In this document: positions 36,171 to 47,415 of the stretch, one piece after another
How the letters are laid out: the number at the start of each line of letters is the position of its first letter
Position numbering within the stretch: the stretch's first letter is position 1
Assembly: GCF_010093535.1 (NCBI RefSeq)
Contig: NW_022985174.1
Location: 742,131 to 806,130 of the forward strand
Direction of reading: 5' to 3'
Length of the DNA stretch: 64,000 bases
Source of the DNA: Lindgomyces ingoldianus
Lineage: Eukaryota; Ascomycota; Dothideomycetes; Pleosporales; Lindgomycetaceae
Translations under genes and position numbers: made by a program
Notes under the pieces: model-generated
Told to the model about the DNA's origin: nothing
Databases searched by the model: none
The model's input: only the letters and a program-made list of their open reading frames with translations

Positions 36171-37265
36171 GCGATCTCCGGGCTCGGGGTCGGTGACATC
36201 GGTCAGAATGCTGGTGTGAGATCCGGTAGCACGGAGTTGGAATCAAATGTGCATACCCGTGAGATGCATAACTGGTGTGATGGGTAAAATGGGGCCAAGG
36301 AGAACTGGCGGTGCTTGGGGTAAGAAAACACCCATGATAAGCGATATGAACGAGGTCCGTCAAATCGATACGGGCAATATACAGGTTTACCACAAGAGTG
36401 AATGCTGCAGTCCCGTTCAGATACTCACACTAGAATCCTTTTATATAAGTATCTCTCTGTTCTATTCCACGTCTTTTGACATCTGGATAGTCCGGATCTT
36501 CATTTCTTTGTACCATGGCATCCTGTAACGTCTACTGGAATGAGAATTTCCCTCGATCCTACCAAATTGGACGCAACCCTCCCTACTCCAGGAAATCTTG
36601 CCAAAGCAGGAAGCCAAGACTTCGGCCAAGACTTTCCGCTAGCTCAGGCTGAAAACTCCTAGGCTCTAGCCTCGATTATCTCATCAAGAGCATCCGTAGT
36701 CTCCCACGGAAAGTACACGCAGCCTGTTCGAGGAAACAGTATATATCCTCCCGAAGCAGGGCTTAACGTTCGACATGCGGGAGTGGGGTTGCGGGAGAAA
36801 ACATGGCATCTGAATCGATAGAGAGGAGGTGTTAGGTATTCGAGGTCGAGGCGCGACGCGTTGAGATGTTTGGGGAGAAAAGGAGAGTCTGTGTGGTCTT
36901 GAGATAATGCGCCACATGGAGGGAGCTGCGGCTTGGCATATTGGCGGACGTAATTGACCCACCCCACTCAGAGGCTTGACCCACAGCAAGTGGATCATCT
37001 ACTGCGACCTATGCGGGAAACCTCTCAAAGGCTCTGGACTATGGTCTGTCTAGGGGATCCAGTTGCCGGGACATTGTATTTCGCTGCAATCTATACTTGC
37101 TAGATCTAGGTATATCTGCTCTTTTGTTGCTCTTTCAAAAAAAAAAAAAATTTTACCAAAAAAATATTTCAGAACTCCATAAAGCAGATAACTACGTGTA
37201 CCTATCGCAACATTTTTTACCAAACTTAAAGCCCCAGAGTTTCCCAAAGCTGAATTCCAGATGTC
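36171..37265. other. Intergenic, no supported gene
   Basis: Short frames only. A run of 13 A residues lies at about 37138-37150. The right part is the 3' flank of the RTA1-like gene. Confidence 0.45.
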
Positions 37266-38253
37266 TCAATGTCCGCTTTGTCCGCGGATCTCTCCATCTA
37301 CCATCATCTCATGATCCTCTAGTCCGTTGTCCTTCGACACCATCCTTCCCAGGTACCAGAATGAACAGATGACAAGTACTGCAGCCATAAGCAGAGCGTC
37401 GAAAACATATATCGGCCACTCTGTTGCTAGAAGCGGTCCATTCTCTATTAATTAATGGGTTAGTCTTTGATAAAAGCTGGTGACTGTCGATATGACATAA
37501 GGGGAAAAGGTGGGATCCACTTACCACCCATAGCATACTCCACAACACGAAACACATTCCTCACCGTAATCAGCACACTAGCCACATACAACATCCCCAA
37601 ATACCTCTCCCAATTAAAATCCGAAAATGCCGACCTTCCACCCTCCCGCTTCCGCATCCTCACATGAAACACCACACCAACCAGCATGAAAAACCCGAAG
37701 ATAACAACCTGCAACACAAGGCCGAGGAGAATAATCAACTTCCCTCGATCCCGCGCTGACGGATCTTTCGTGCCCGCTATCATACTTCCGCCCATTGCTT
37801 GGATTAAGAAACAGACGATGTCGCCGCCAACGAAGATCTTCGTGAGCCAGGTGGTGCGAACAAGTGAGTAGGACGCGAAGCCTGTGGCACGGATGATGCG
37901 ACCGAGAACCATGTACACGGAAGCCGCGAAGAGGATGGGGGCGAGGAGGATGAGCAGGTATTGCATGATGTAGGGGCCGAGGAGTTGGGGGTGGTAGTGG
38001 CCATAGGCTCGACCGGCGTAGCCGATGATCTCAACTATGCAAGGGGCGTGTTAGAGGAGGGAAGGAAGTTGTAGTGTTGAGGGGGTTGGGGGAGCGTACA
38101 GATGGCTCCAACGACGAAGGGAATGCAGAACCAGGTTTTGGTTTTGAAGAGCCGGAAGAGGTGGACGCAGAGGAGGATAGTGAAGACTATGACTGCAACG
38201 GCGGCAGCGGGCACCGAGGGGCTAAATTGGTAAAGTTTATGTTGTTCTGGCAT
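37266..38253 (-). CDS. RTA1-like seven-helix membrane protein
   Basis: The exons are 38253-38100, 38034-37525 and 37444-37266, with GT-AG introns of 65 and 80 bp. All junctions are in phase and give 280 residues, the normal size for this fungal family. The start MPEQHKLYQFSPSVPAA carries the typical Y-x-PS-x-x-A lead. About seven hydrophobic helices follow, with LGPYIMQYLLILLAPILFAAS, FVGGDIVCFLIQAMGGSM and RNVFRVVEYAMGG as family hallmarks. RTA1/RSB1-type proteins act at the plasma membrane in lipid movement or resistance to toxic compounds. It lies next to the cluster at 39002 onwards and could serve self-protection, but it has no TCCGAA motif upstream, so membership is unproven. Confidence 0.88.
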
Positions 38254-39001
38254 TTTGAGGCTGTGGAGGGTATGTTGGTAGCGACAGCAGAGGTGAAATA
38301 AGAAAACTGAAGGGTCCCAATGTCCCTGACTGAAAATAACGATTTTTACAGCACAAATTCTTGATGGGAGAGAGTATACGTGAATACAAGGGATGATAGT
38401 TTGGAGAATGAAATTATTTACATGTCGAGAGTGGAGGAAGAAAGATGAAGACGCTCAAACCTCACAAAACGCTACAGAGATCTAAGCCCCAAAAGTCCTC
38501 GTCATAATACAAGGTTGTACAACCGCGTTTGGTCCGCCAATGGTCTTTATCGTGCTATCAAAAGGTGTGAAAAGGAGTTTTGCGAGCAATTGGGCTAAGC
38601 GCGTGGTAGAATCGGGATAAGCGCTGAGGCTTAGACGTGGTGCTGGGAACGAGAACGAGAACGAAAACGAGAACAGGGATGCGAAACGAAACAATTGGTC
38701 GATTATTGCTGACACGTTCTCGCAGCGAAGACAAAGGGATGAATATCTGAGAGATACAAGTGCTCGAAATATCGGCATTTTCTTGGCGGTTGCAGCTTCT
38801 ACTCACCCAGGCACTTCTTCAGTCTTCGGCGCCTTGGCATCATGGCGAGTATAGTGGAAGGCCCTGTCTATGCTTCTTGAATCGCGTTCGTGAACGTTCT
38901 CTTAGCAGAAGGCATGAGCTTACTTGAAGGCCGTAAATATGTGCGGAGTACCTAACTTGAATGGGGGCAGACACCCAATGATGTATTCCTGCACAAGGAA
39001 A
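38254..39001. other. Intergenic with GAGAAC hexamer repeat
   Basis: This is the upstream flank of the RTA1-like gene and the 3' flank of the regulator at 39002. An imperfect GAGAAC microsatellite of about four and a half units lies at 38647-38674. No gene is supported. Confidence 0.55.
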
Positions 39002-40168
39002 TCACTCGGAAAGCCCTACCTGTCTTCTACAGAACCTTGTGAGCTCATCTAAAGCATTAGATCTCTCAGTAAGAGCAAGAGCACTCGATAAATCTTCCAC
39101 AAGCGCCTTTCCGGAAAACCTCGACCACCACATATCATCGAGGTGAGCTATGAGGACGCCCCAGTACATGAAGAATGCCTTCGCAACCACATCCCCTCTT
39201 CTCAACTCCGCCAGAAACTTTGGCCCCACCTTCGCCGGCCAGACCATAATCGGACGGTCCCAGCTGGAGAACGTTTCGAGAGTTTGTATCGCTGTTTCAA
39301 AAGTAGCGTATCTCCTGTCTTCGACACCGACATATGTATCGTTCAACGTCCGCAATCGTTGAGCTGGAAGTAGGCTCTCGGCACTTAAAGATTTATCCCT
39401 CACGGTTCCGAACATGCCACTGATAGGTCCATTGAGCAGCCACGGGCGACTCAGGTCGACAATTGACGTAATCGCATTGATGAAGTCGACAACCTTCAGC
39501 ATCGCCTCGGTAGTAGGCCTGCGATGATCCTGGAAATTGGTAGGCAGAAGTGGCGACACAATTGCGCAGACCAACATGAGCACCGAAGTGACAAAAACAG
39601 CATCGCAGTTTGATGGAGTGATGTTGCTGTCGAGTGTTTTCCGAAGACCTGACAAGGTTTGGTTCTGGTACTCGAGCGCTGTGCCAACGTGAGCACATGA
39701 AGCCTTGGCGTCACCTGTCTCACAAGCAAGGTGAAGAGACGTCAACGCGAATATGGCGTCCATGAGATAACTATGCCGGAATGCCTCCTGCGTCACGTGA
39801 ACTCTAAATATCTCGACATTTGACTGCCAAAACCCTTCGCAAGTTTTCGTAGACCAATGATGCATTAGCTCGAGCTCTCTAACTCTGGTTTGGGATCGAG
39901 GAGACGGGGTACCAGTGGCATGGCCTCCAATACTGCTGGCGAGAGGCATATCTTGGCTTGAGCTTGAACTTAAAGCTGGGGAAGCGTCAAGGTGTGGATA
40001 GGCGGCGGAGGACTTGAGAGGGGAATGAAATCTCCGTAAATATTGACATTGTTCATGCCGGGCTGTGCAGTTCGTGCAGCGCGGTTCCTTCTCATCACAC
40101 TTGACCCGCCTCTTCCGACATCGATCACATCCGAGTCTGGATTTGGTGTGAGGCCTTTTCTGTGGCAT
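39002..40168 (-). CDS. Zn2Cys6 transcription factor (first cluster regulator candidate)
   Basis: This is an intact single-exon frame of 388 residues. The binuclear cluster is at about residues 14-42: CDRCRKRRVKC, then CTNCTARHEQC, preceded by basic residues (KSRLG). The body (VFRVHVTQEAFRHSYLMDAIFALTSLHLA) is the helical fungal-specific regulatory region of the sterol-uptake-control-like group that lacks a classical middle homology region. It is transcribed away from the Diels-Alderase gene across a shared 782-bp intergenic segment that carries two TCCGAA motifs, which makes it a plausible edge gene of the cluster. Confidence 0.9.
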   Translation of the reverse strand: MPQKRPHTKSRLGCDRCRKRRVKCDEKEPRCTNCTARHEQCQYLRRFHSPLKSSAAYPHLDASPALSSSSSQDMPLASSIGGHATGTPSPRSQTRVRELELMHHWSTKTCEGFWQSNVEIFRVHVTQEAFRHSYLMDAIFALTSLHLACETGDAKASCAHVGTALEYQNQTLSGLRKTLDSNITPSNCDAVFVTSVLMLVCAIVSPLLPTNFQDHRRPTTEAMLKVVDFINAITSIVDLSRPWLLNGPISGMFGTVRDKSLSAESLLPAQRLRTLNDTYVGVEDRRYATFETAIQTLETFSSWDRPIMVWPAKVGPKFLAELRRGDVVAKAFFMYWGVLIAHLDDMWWSRFSGKALVEDLSSALALTERSNALDELTRFCRRQVGLSE

Positions 40169-40950
40169 CGACGGGGTTAAGAAAGTGGGGTGTGAGACCG
40201 CGAAACCGTTTGCGGGATGAGGCCTAGAAAAGGACGAGGAACTGAAAGGAGGAAGTGCCTGGGCACGCAGTGTGTTTCTCCTTCGAAGCCTGGAGCAGTT
40301 TCAAGATCTTACGCCCCTAACCCAGTTTGACTTAGTTTCCAACCCCGAACTTCAAAGCTTCAGGCACACGAATGCACCGCGACAGAAAGTATCACCAACA
40401 AATATATTAATTGGAAGAAGAAGTCAGCACTTGTCAATTCTAACGCGCGCAACCAAACACACTGTTTTCATGTCATCCAGGGATTGCCATGTGAGCTAAT
40501 TACTAGAGCGTTGGATCGAGAGCTGGGAATGGTGGTTGAGGTGAGCTCCGCACTAAGCTTCGCCCCCAGATTTGCAACTGTAGCTGTCAAATAAGGCCCG
40601 CATCTCATGAGAATTTGTGAATTCGGGTCATTGCTACTTGGTTTGGCGGGGCCTGAATAAAGTGCAAAGTGGATATGAATTCAGTTTTCCAAACCCACTC
40701 TCAGGCTTATGTTATTTGAGAGGCTCCATGCAGGTACTTTGCGGCTGACCGAAAAGCTCCGAATTCCTACGAACACGGACTTGAATCATAAACCAAAGTT
40801 CATGTCACCGGACTTGGTACTTCGTGTAATTATATAAGGAAGGCTATTGCTGTCACGCACCTGTTCTTTAGGACAACACGACTGCTGAAACGACGGTAGA
40901 AAGTCCGAATCGCCTAACCACAGCAAGAATTCCCAGCACACAGGTTCCTC
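40169..40950. promoter_or_regulatory. Divergent promoter, regulator / Diels-Alderase
   Basis: CTCCGAAT lies at 40757-40764 and GTCCGAAT at 40903-40910. A TATATAAG box at 40831-40838 is about 113-120 bp before the Diels-Alderase ATG, a sensible position. The far left part holds the 5' flank of the minus-strand regulator. Confidence 0.65.
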
Positions 40951-42150
40951 ATGGCCATGGCGACATTCATGTCGTACCTCAACATCGAGGGCGACTCGGT
41001 CGTTACTGGTCCCGTGCCACTTGACCCCTTCCTCCCCAACTCTGCCAATCTCTTCCCAAAGATGATCAACCGTATAAACGACTCAGCATGGGAGTTGTGG
41101 GAGTTCGATGCCTTCTCTTCGGACGGTGAGACCGCTGTCTCAGTTTCCTTCTACCGAGATGCACGCGGTATCAAGGAGGGAGGCTTCCACGTAGACCTTA
41201 ACGCCATCTGGCCCGACGGCAGCAAATGGGGCGAAGAGCTCTACTTCCCCGAGTCTATCATTACAGCCGAGGGTGAATCGCGAGTCCACGGCGTCTGGAA
41301 ATCAAATACGGCAAGCGCGAGCTTCAACATAACAGCGGATCTGTCGAGCGCTACCGTGCAATTCTCTGTACCCGAACGCGTAAACGGGACCATCGAGCTA
41401 TCCTCTCAGGGAAATGGACGGGAATCACGCTTGCCAGGGACTGAGGACTCGGCGAAGCTGGGCCCGGCTGTATATTATATGTTTCCTATGGGACCAGCGG
41501 ACGCCAAGGCGGACTTGGCCTTTGGAGTAGATGATGAAAACGGGGTTGTTTACGAGCGGAAGCTTCTCGTACATGCCGACAACGGCGCCCGTGGCAGCAT
41601 GGTTCGGGGCTGGTCCGCCGTCGCGTGGCCGGGAATTATGACAGACGCCTATTACCTGTCCGCCGTCGCTGGACCGTATATGCTGCAGCTGATACGTATT
41701 GTGTCGTCGGCGGCTACCGATTTCACGCCATATGTCGTCGCCAGACTCTACCGAAACGAGAAGTTGTTGTGCGCTGCGCAGCAGCTTGTTGACGCTCAGT
41801 CATCGAAAAATGGCGTGCTCGCGGCGGATGCCGTTGTTGTTGAAAAGGTGTTGGAAGGGGATCGGGGGCTGACTGGAGCGTTTCGAGACAAGAACAGGGG
41901 TTATGTAGTCGAATTCGTTGAGGGCGCCAAGGGTGGCATGCGGGAAGAAGGAAAGCGATGGCGTTTCGAGACGAGCCACAAACTTGCATGGTGGAGCGAG
42001 CCAACAAGCGCCCCTGGCCCGCAGGGCACAGGAAAGTCCGGGTTCATTGAGGCCGTGTTCGGGGGGTCAGGTCGTCACAGATTCGGAGATTCGGATGGTG
42101 AAATGACATTCGAAGGGGCCGGGGTTGCTGGCCAGCTTCAACTGCAGTAG
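40951..42150 (+). CDS. Lipocalin-like Diels-Alderase (Fsa2/CghA/Phm7 type, decalin-forming)
   Basis: This is an intact single-exon frame of 399 residues. It matches the decalin-forming pericyclase family by a chain of landmarks: NLFPKMINRINDSAWELWEFDAF (about 33-55), GGFHVDLNAIW, LYFPESII, LGPAVYYMFPMG, WPGIMTDAYYLSAVAGPYMLQLIR, ARLYRNEKLLCAAQ, FRDKNRGYVVEFVEG and PTSAPGPQGTGKSGFIEAVFGG. Known members act on the polyene released by a PKS-NRPS and steer an intramolecular [4+2] cycloaddition to a trans-decalin on a tetramic acid. The enzyme is cofactor-free, with two beta-barrel domains. Three in-frame Met codons (1, 3, 7) could start the protein; the first is used here. It is the strongest single clue to the cluster product. 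Confidence 0.93.
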   Translation: MAMATFMSYLNIEGDSVVTGPVPLDPFLPNSANLFPKMINRINDSAWELWEFDAFSSDGETAVSVSFYRDARGIKEGGFHVDLNAIWPDGSKWGEELYFPESIITAEGESRVHGVWKSNTASASFNITADLSSATVQFSVPERVNGTIELSSQGNGRESRLPGTEDSAKLGPAVYYMFPMGPADAKADLAFGVDDENGVVYERKLLVHADNGARGSMVRGWSAVAWPGIMTDAYYLSAVAGPYMLQLIRIVSSAATDFTPYVVARLYRNEKLLCAAQQLVDAQSSKNGVLAADAVVVEKVLEGDRGLTGAFRDKNRGYVVEFVEGAKGGMREEGKRWRFETSHKLAWWSEPTSAPGPQGTGKSGFIEAVFGGSGRHRFGDSDGEMTFEGAGVAGQLQLQ

Positions 42151-43137
42151 AGTCTAGCAAAGGAGTAGGGTCCCTTAAAGGCCTTAAATGTAGTCCCTTC
42201 TTGCCTTATCGTATCAGATTATCTCTGCCCCTGTTGCGGCAGATCTTCGCGGCCCGTGCAATAGCCACAAGCCCCAGGCGAATTATCGAATGTCTTGTTT
42301 TACGCTAAGCTTCGTGAGCGTTAAAGCTTGTAGTGAAGGAGTTAGATCTTAGGGCAATGGGCGATAAACTTTGAAGAAGCGGGCATGTTGTGTATCGACC
42401 GTTGGGGTGCGGAATGGTTCTCGCACGACTGCACCTGAATAGACTGACATATCATACAACACTAAAAGAATTGAAGCCCACCACGGTGGAACCTCTTATT
42501 ACTGGACTTCTGGATCGTTTGGCAAGTGGAGTTAGAGTGCGAGATACGAGACACGGTCTCGCTTGTCCGGACGAGCGAGGGGTTGCACGTGGGGTCCCAA
42601 CTCGATGCTCCAGGGCTTGTGTTGGATCCAATTTAATTGCTACCCCGAAAGCGGGTGACATTCCAGTCTCAGCTCATTAACCTTTGCATTTATTGGAGTG
42701 CTTACACAGGCTGATCCTTTGAGCGAAAATGAATGCCGATGAACCAGTCCTCTGGTTCACCGAAGCATCTGCAAGCTGGCTGCCTGGTAAAGGGAATGCA
42801 AGCAAGCTACTCCACCCCTGCACGCTCCTCCTGTCGGTCATGGGCTCAACCAACTCGTCAGTTCCTCTAGCGCCGTCAATTACCTCTTTTGCATGGAGCC
42901 GTTGAGGAGATTTCGAGATCGTGTCCGCGCTGAGCCCATATGCAAACCACCAACGTCGGTACATTAGGCCTGCTTCGTAAGGCGCATAAGAGTCTTGTGC
43001 ATCTGTAACGGGGACCGTACAAAAAGGAAGCTGGATAACGGGTTAGATGTAACCCATATATGGCCTTGTATCTGGCCCGGACATCTGCATGCTGTGAGTC
43101 CCGACCTTGTACCAGAGCACACGTATGCTCCCCAACC
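42151..43137. other. Intergenic before the AflR-like regulator
   Basis: No supported gene is present. A 96-codon frame at 42390-42680 has no domain. A TGTCCGGACG palindrome-like word at about 42564 contains CCGG but not the TCCGAA motif found at other cluster promoters. Confidence 0.5.
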
Positions 43138-44541
43138 ATGCCTTCGAGTCCACCCTCCGATATCTTTCTTTCCATTCGGACTTCTTGCGATAGGTGCCGC
43201 TTTCAGAAGCTGAAATGTCTTATATCCGAAGATTCGAGCAACTCTATGTGCTGTCAGCGGTGTGCCCGAGCAATGGTTCCCTGCGTTTTTAGTCGTCGAA
43301 ACAAATCCAGGCGGAAAAGGGCTGCGGCGATGCCCATCTCCGAAGGGGACGGCGTGCCGACAAAGGTCACGACCTCGAGCCCGTCACAAGCTCCTTGTCC
43401 GAGCCCTATGAAGAAGGATATCCCGAATTCGGAAGTACCAGTAACCCGGACCTCCGATGGTTTCTCCCACGACAGTAGGAATCAAGCTTTTACGCAGGGC
43501 GAATTGGCATTGAATGGAGCTTTAGAGCCATGGGGCATAGCAGAAGACCCGCTCAATTACCCGTTCCAAGAAGATACAATCATGAATGACTTGTGGCTCT
43601 TCACCGACGATATAAGCCTTGGTAGTCTAGGTAAAGAGGGACTGGGCTTGCCTAACTGTGGAGTTATGCCTGTATCATCATCAACCAGTGAGGAGAAGAC
43701 CAGCCCATTTGGTTCTACCTCTTTTGAGGCACATATGACGCCCCCTGAGCGTGGTGCAGCCACGAAAGTACTCCTATGTCTTGCCTCCGACTTGCACGAA
43801 ACCCTGGAGGCATTGAATAACGGACGGTGGCAGCAGAGAGAGACCTGCCGAACCCTGGACAACTACCCCATCGGCAACATTCTCCACTTGTCGCAGGAAT
43901 TCATCGAACTTGGAACTGCCCTACGAAAAGTCAGATCCGAAGACGATGCCTCGGGGAAGCTGCAGACGAACTGGCAAGGGGAGTTTATCGGAGCCTTTGA
44001 CCCTCCGCAACTCGGGCAGGGGTCTACAGCTTCACCGACCTCCTCATCCTACGTCGACACCTCAGTAACTCTCATCCTAGTGAGTTGTTTCGTCACGCTT
44101 ACTAGGATCTATTCCACTGTTCTGGGACACTTCCGGGACCACCTCAATCTACAGCCCAGTGGACAAACAAACACTCCGCATACGAGCATCGACCTAGGGC
44201 CGACGCTGTGCTTTGGCGAGCTGCCACCCACCAATACGTGCTATAGCCGCGTCTACACGGCGGTTAGCATACTCCTCGACTTGTTTAAGCAGGCTGAAGA
44301 GGCTTTCGGCCTGCCCCCTGAGAATCGATTCGCTGGCAGTCTGCAATCCTCAGGCACCTGTGCCACATGCACGCCGGAGACAAAATCATTCTCCGACGCC
44401 TTGGTGAACCGGGGGTTGGCTGGTGCACTGCCTTGCTTGGAGGCACTGACGAGCGCGAGTGGGGTTCAGGAAGCGCTTTCTGTTTTGGAGAAGCAAGTTG
44501 CAGACATTAAGGGTCTTGTACGAGAGAAAATGGGGTTGTAG
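43138..44541 (+). CDS. AflR-like Zn2Cys6 transcription factor (second cluster regulator)
   Basis: The binuclear cluster is CDRCRFQKLKC followed by CCQRCARAMVPC, then a basic patch (RRNKSRRKR), as in AflR-type pathway regulators. The ATG at 43138 (MPSSPPSDIF) is preferred over an upstream in-frame ATG at 43060. The intervening 26 residues are Cys-rich and unlike family N-termini. The protein is then 467 residues. The C-terminal half (LILVSCFVTLTRIYSTVLGHFRDHL and later LPCLEALTSASGVQEALSVLEKQVADI) fits the AflR C-terminal domain. It is intact, single-exon and within the cluster. Confidence 0.9.
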   Translation: MPSSPPSDIFLSIRTSCDRCRFQKLKCLISEDSSNSMCCQRCARAMVPCVFSRRNKSRRKRAAAMPISEGDGVPTKVTTSSPSQAPCPSPMKKDIPNSEVPVTRTSDGFSHDSRNQAFTQGELALNGALEPWGIAEDPLNYPFQEDTIMNDLWLFTDDISLGSLGKEGLGLPNCGVMPVSSSTSEEKTSPFGSTSFEAHMTPPERGAATKVLLCLASDLHETLEALNNGRWQQRETCRTLDNYPIGNILHLSQEFIELGTALRKVRSEDDASGKLQTNWQGEFIGAFDPPQLGQGSTASPTSSSYVDTSVTLILVSCFVTLTRIYSTVLGHFRDHLNLQPSGQTNTPHTSIDLGPTLCFGELPPTNTCYSRVYTAVSILLDLFKQAEEAFGLPPENRFAGSLQSSGTCATCTPETKSFSDALVNRGLAGALPCLEALTSASGVQEALSVLEKQVADIKGLVREKMGL

Positions 44542-45088
44542 TTTACTGTGCTATCACTAAAACGGATATAAAACGGGTTGGCTAAGTTGTTTGTAAGCTC
44601 AATTTCGATGTTATCCCTCTCTTTAGGGTTTTAATCATATATACTGCATTTATGCCTGCTATGATTGTCTATCGCCATCTATTCGAGCTACCCAGTCCCC
44701 ATTTACGGGTTGGAAAACCCAAGCCAGGATACACCAGCTGCTTGGAAAAAAACACCCCCCCTAATGAAATCCCACATGCCCATACCATCTCTTATGAGGG
44801 AAGGCTATAACCGGACCCTGAAACAAGTCTTATTGGTACTGAATTTCCGCCATATATGGGTGATACCCCATAAATTGCTCGTTTCGAGCCCATCCGCACA
44901 TGATATCTGACCTTTTACCATTGGTTTCTGTTTCCAATTCGCTGGCAAGCACATCATTGTGAAATCGCGAAATACTGGCCTTCTAGATCTTGTTAAATTA
45001 AGTATATATATATCGGTAATAGTATAGAATCTACGTACAGAAAATAACCTGATCGTGGTGATGCTGCCTCTCACAAATATACATCTCG
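44542..45088. other. Convergent 3' intergenic region
   Basis: This lies between the stop of the AflR-like gene and the stop of the MFS gene, which point at each other. It is AT-leaning, with a TATATATATA run near 45001. No gene is supported. Confidence 0.6.
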
Positions 45089-46770
45089 TCAGTAGTTCAC
45101 TGCAAACCGAGTCCTCAGCCACTCGCCGTACTTGTAAAACAAGACCGGAATAGGTGTGAACAGGATGCCGATAAAAGCTAACAAGCTGTTTCCCCAGCCA
45201 AGTCCTAAACTAGCGTATAAATGAGGTCCTGCAAGAGGCAAGAATGCTCCCGCAATGTTGCGCAAGACTGTGTTTGCTGCTAAAGCGGAGGCAGCGGCCT
45301 CGGATCCAAAGGCGTCTACGAGGTAGATCTGTACGGGCATCATTACCAGGAACATGCTAAAGCCTATGAAAAAGGTGCCCAAGATAGGTACGATCCAGTG
45401 GGTGTGTTGGTCGGCGCTCCATCCATACCAGAAGAAGCCGATGGGCATGATGGGGGCAGCAAAAATCATCAGTATAAGGCGAAGCTCTGGTCGTTCAACA
45501 GTTCCGCCCCGAGGCTGGTGGAGGAGTTTGTCGCTTAGCACGCCAAAGAGACCTATAGCGAAAAGCATGCCCAGTCCGAGCCCGAGGTATGCGAGTCCTG
45601 CAATACCGAGACTGAAATGGTATGTCTCCTCAAACACAGCGGGGAAGGTAGTAAAGAGTAGGTAGATAAGGCCAAAGATAAACGCACTGTAGACAGAGAG
45701 TAAGAGGACAATGGGCGAGAAGAGGAGCATCTTCGTGGGGCGTACTACAGCGCGTGCTAGAAGCTGTTTTGGAGTAAGATTTTTGTTGTACGTTCGAGCC
45801 TGGAGTCTGGTGTTCCCTGTTGCCTTGCGCAGTGCAGTAGCCTTGCGCTCGAGAAGAACTGGCTCGTAGGTCTCGCGCATTACAACAAGGGCGGCTAGAG
45901 AGATAATGCTAGTCTAAAGTAACATATGTTAGCTAGCAAAAGCCCAGGGCGCTCATAGGGTCCAAGACTGACCAAGATTAGTACTAGCCAGAAGGTCCAG
46001 CGCCAGCCGATGTTCTGGGTTACAAATCCTCCAATCACCGGACCAATAACCTACACGATTATTAGAGAGTAATTTAGACCTGGGAAAAGGCACTCACCGG
46101 GCCGAGAAGTGGCCCAAGGCCGAACAACGCCATCGCCTTCCCGCGTTCGTCCGGTGGATGGATGTCCGCAATGGTCCCACCTCCTATAGCCATTGGGGAT
46201 GCAGCAGCAATACCACAGATCAGGCGAAATACCAGAAACATAGCAGTATTAGTGCTTAGTGCGCAGCCGATGGTAAAGGCGATATATACAGCATTGCCGA
46301 TATGGTAGATGATCAGTCGCCCATAGATTTCTGACATGGGGCTGATGACTAGGGGGCCAAGGGCAAACCCTAACAAGTAAATAGAGACCGTGAGGGCAGC
46401 AACGACGCTGTTGGTGATGCCAAACTCGCGGACAAGGTCCTCGGCTCCCGGAGCGAACATAACTGCCGCCAAGTTGCTAACCACCGCCTTAGAAGATGTT
46501 CGCTCATATTATCATGGGGACTTACGAATACAGAGTAAAGGCGCTGACAAGAAGCACGTGGGTCAATTTGGCTCCCGGCGCCCAGTTCTGAGGATTTGCT
46601 GGGTCAGTGGAACCATCCCAGTCGACGACGTCGGGATCCTGGGGTTTCAATGCATTCTGGTGTGTTTTTTCCGTGGAGACTTTCTTTCTCTTGTCCTCCC
46701 CAGATTCCAGTTCATAGCTGGTAGTGTCAGTCGAGACTAGGCCGCGTCTGAGCTCGCTTGATGACGACAT
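45089..46770 (-). CDS. MFS drug/metabolite exporter (DHA1 type)
   Basis: Four exons (46770-46526, 46476-46098, 46050-45973, 45913-45089) join in phase to 508 residues. The introns are 49, 47 and 59 bp. ATG at 46770 ([10 protein letters not shown]) is chosen; the open frame extends further only to a TTG. Landmarks are [19 protein letters not shown], the cytosolic lead typical of fungal DHA1 transporters, then [77 protein letters not shown] and [16 protein letters not shown]. Twelve helices are expected. Proton-driven export of the cluster product is the likely job. It is divergent from the third regulator, with five TCCGAA motifs between them. Confidence 0.93.
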
Positions 46771-47415
46771 GGAGAAGGCGACCAAAACCGCGTCCAAACA
46801 GATAGTCGAACGTGAGGTTAGTGGACGATGGAGGAGTGGTAGTATGGGTTGCTAGCAGAATCGTGTAGCAGTGTGGTGTTGAACAAGTGGAATTGGAACC
46901 AAGGTAGCCCCGAGGTAGATATTCGTCGAAAATAGGGTGTGATTTCCAAATGCGGCTGCGGAGAGGGAAACTGTGCCAGAAGCCACCCCCGAGGCCGAGA
47001 CTACCTCCGTCGCGGGGAGACAAACACCCTCATCCGCACACTCACGTGATACAGACATCAGCCTTGCAATCTACCCTTGGTGGACTAGTCGCCTCTCTCA
47101 GCCATAGTTTCAGTGATCTTCTTCGGTTGGAAAAACGTCCTCCCTAGCGCGATCTGGCGTCTTGGCTTACCTCCGAAGCTAGGCTCCGAAATCCGACCCT
47201 CCGAACACGTATCCACCCGACCCTCCGAATATAATGTGACTGTCCCCCGGGAGGACTCCGAAGAATACCTCAATGCTCCTCAAAGCTGTCGTCAGGCCGC
47301 CTCATCACTACGCGCGATCTACGTGGTGCTAGACCGAACTGCTTGGTCGCTATTACCATCACAACCCATCATCCGTTCCATTATCCCAATCTCAGAACTT
47401 TCTACAAGCATAACT
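46771..47415. promoter_or_regulatory. Divergent MFS / regulator promoter with five CTCCGAA motifs
   Basis: CTCCGAA stands in the same orientation at 47171, 47184, 47199, 47223 and 47256, five copies within 92 bp. Two more TCCGAA copies (47609 and 47616) sit in intron 1 of the downstream regulator. The motif contains a CCG half-site as used by Zn2Cys6 proteins. The array lies 150-250 bp before the regulator ATG at 47416 and about 400-490 bp from the MFS ATG. Confidence 0.7.

Noticed and set aside
43060..43137. Upstream in-frame ATG of the AflR-like regulator
   Set aside because: It would add 26 Cys-rich residues unlike family N-termini; ATG 43138 places the zinc cluster at the usual distance from the start.
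47113..47415. Upstream in-frame ATG of the third regulator
   Set aside because: It adds 101 residues without domain content and would put the CTCCGAA array inside the coding region.
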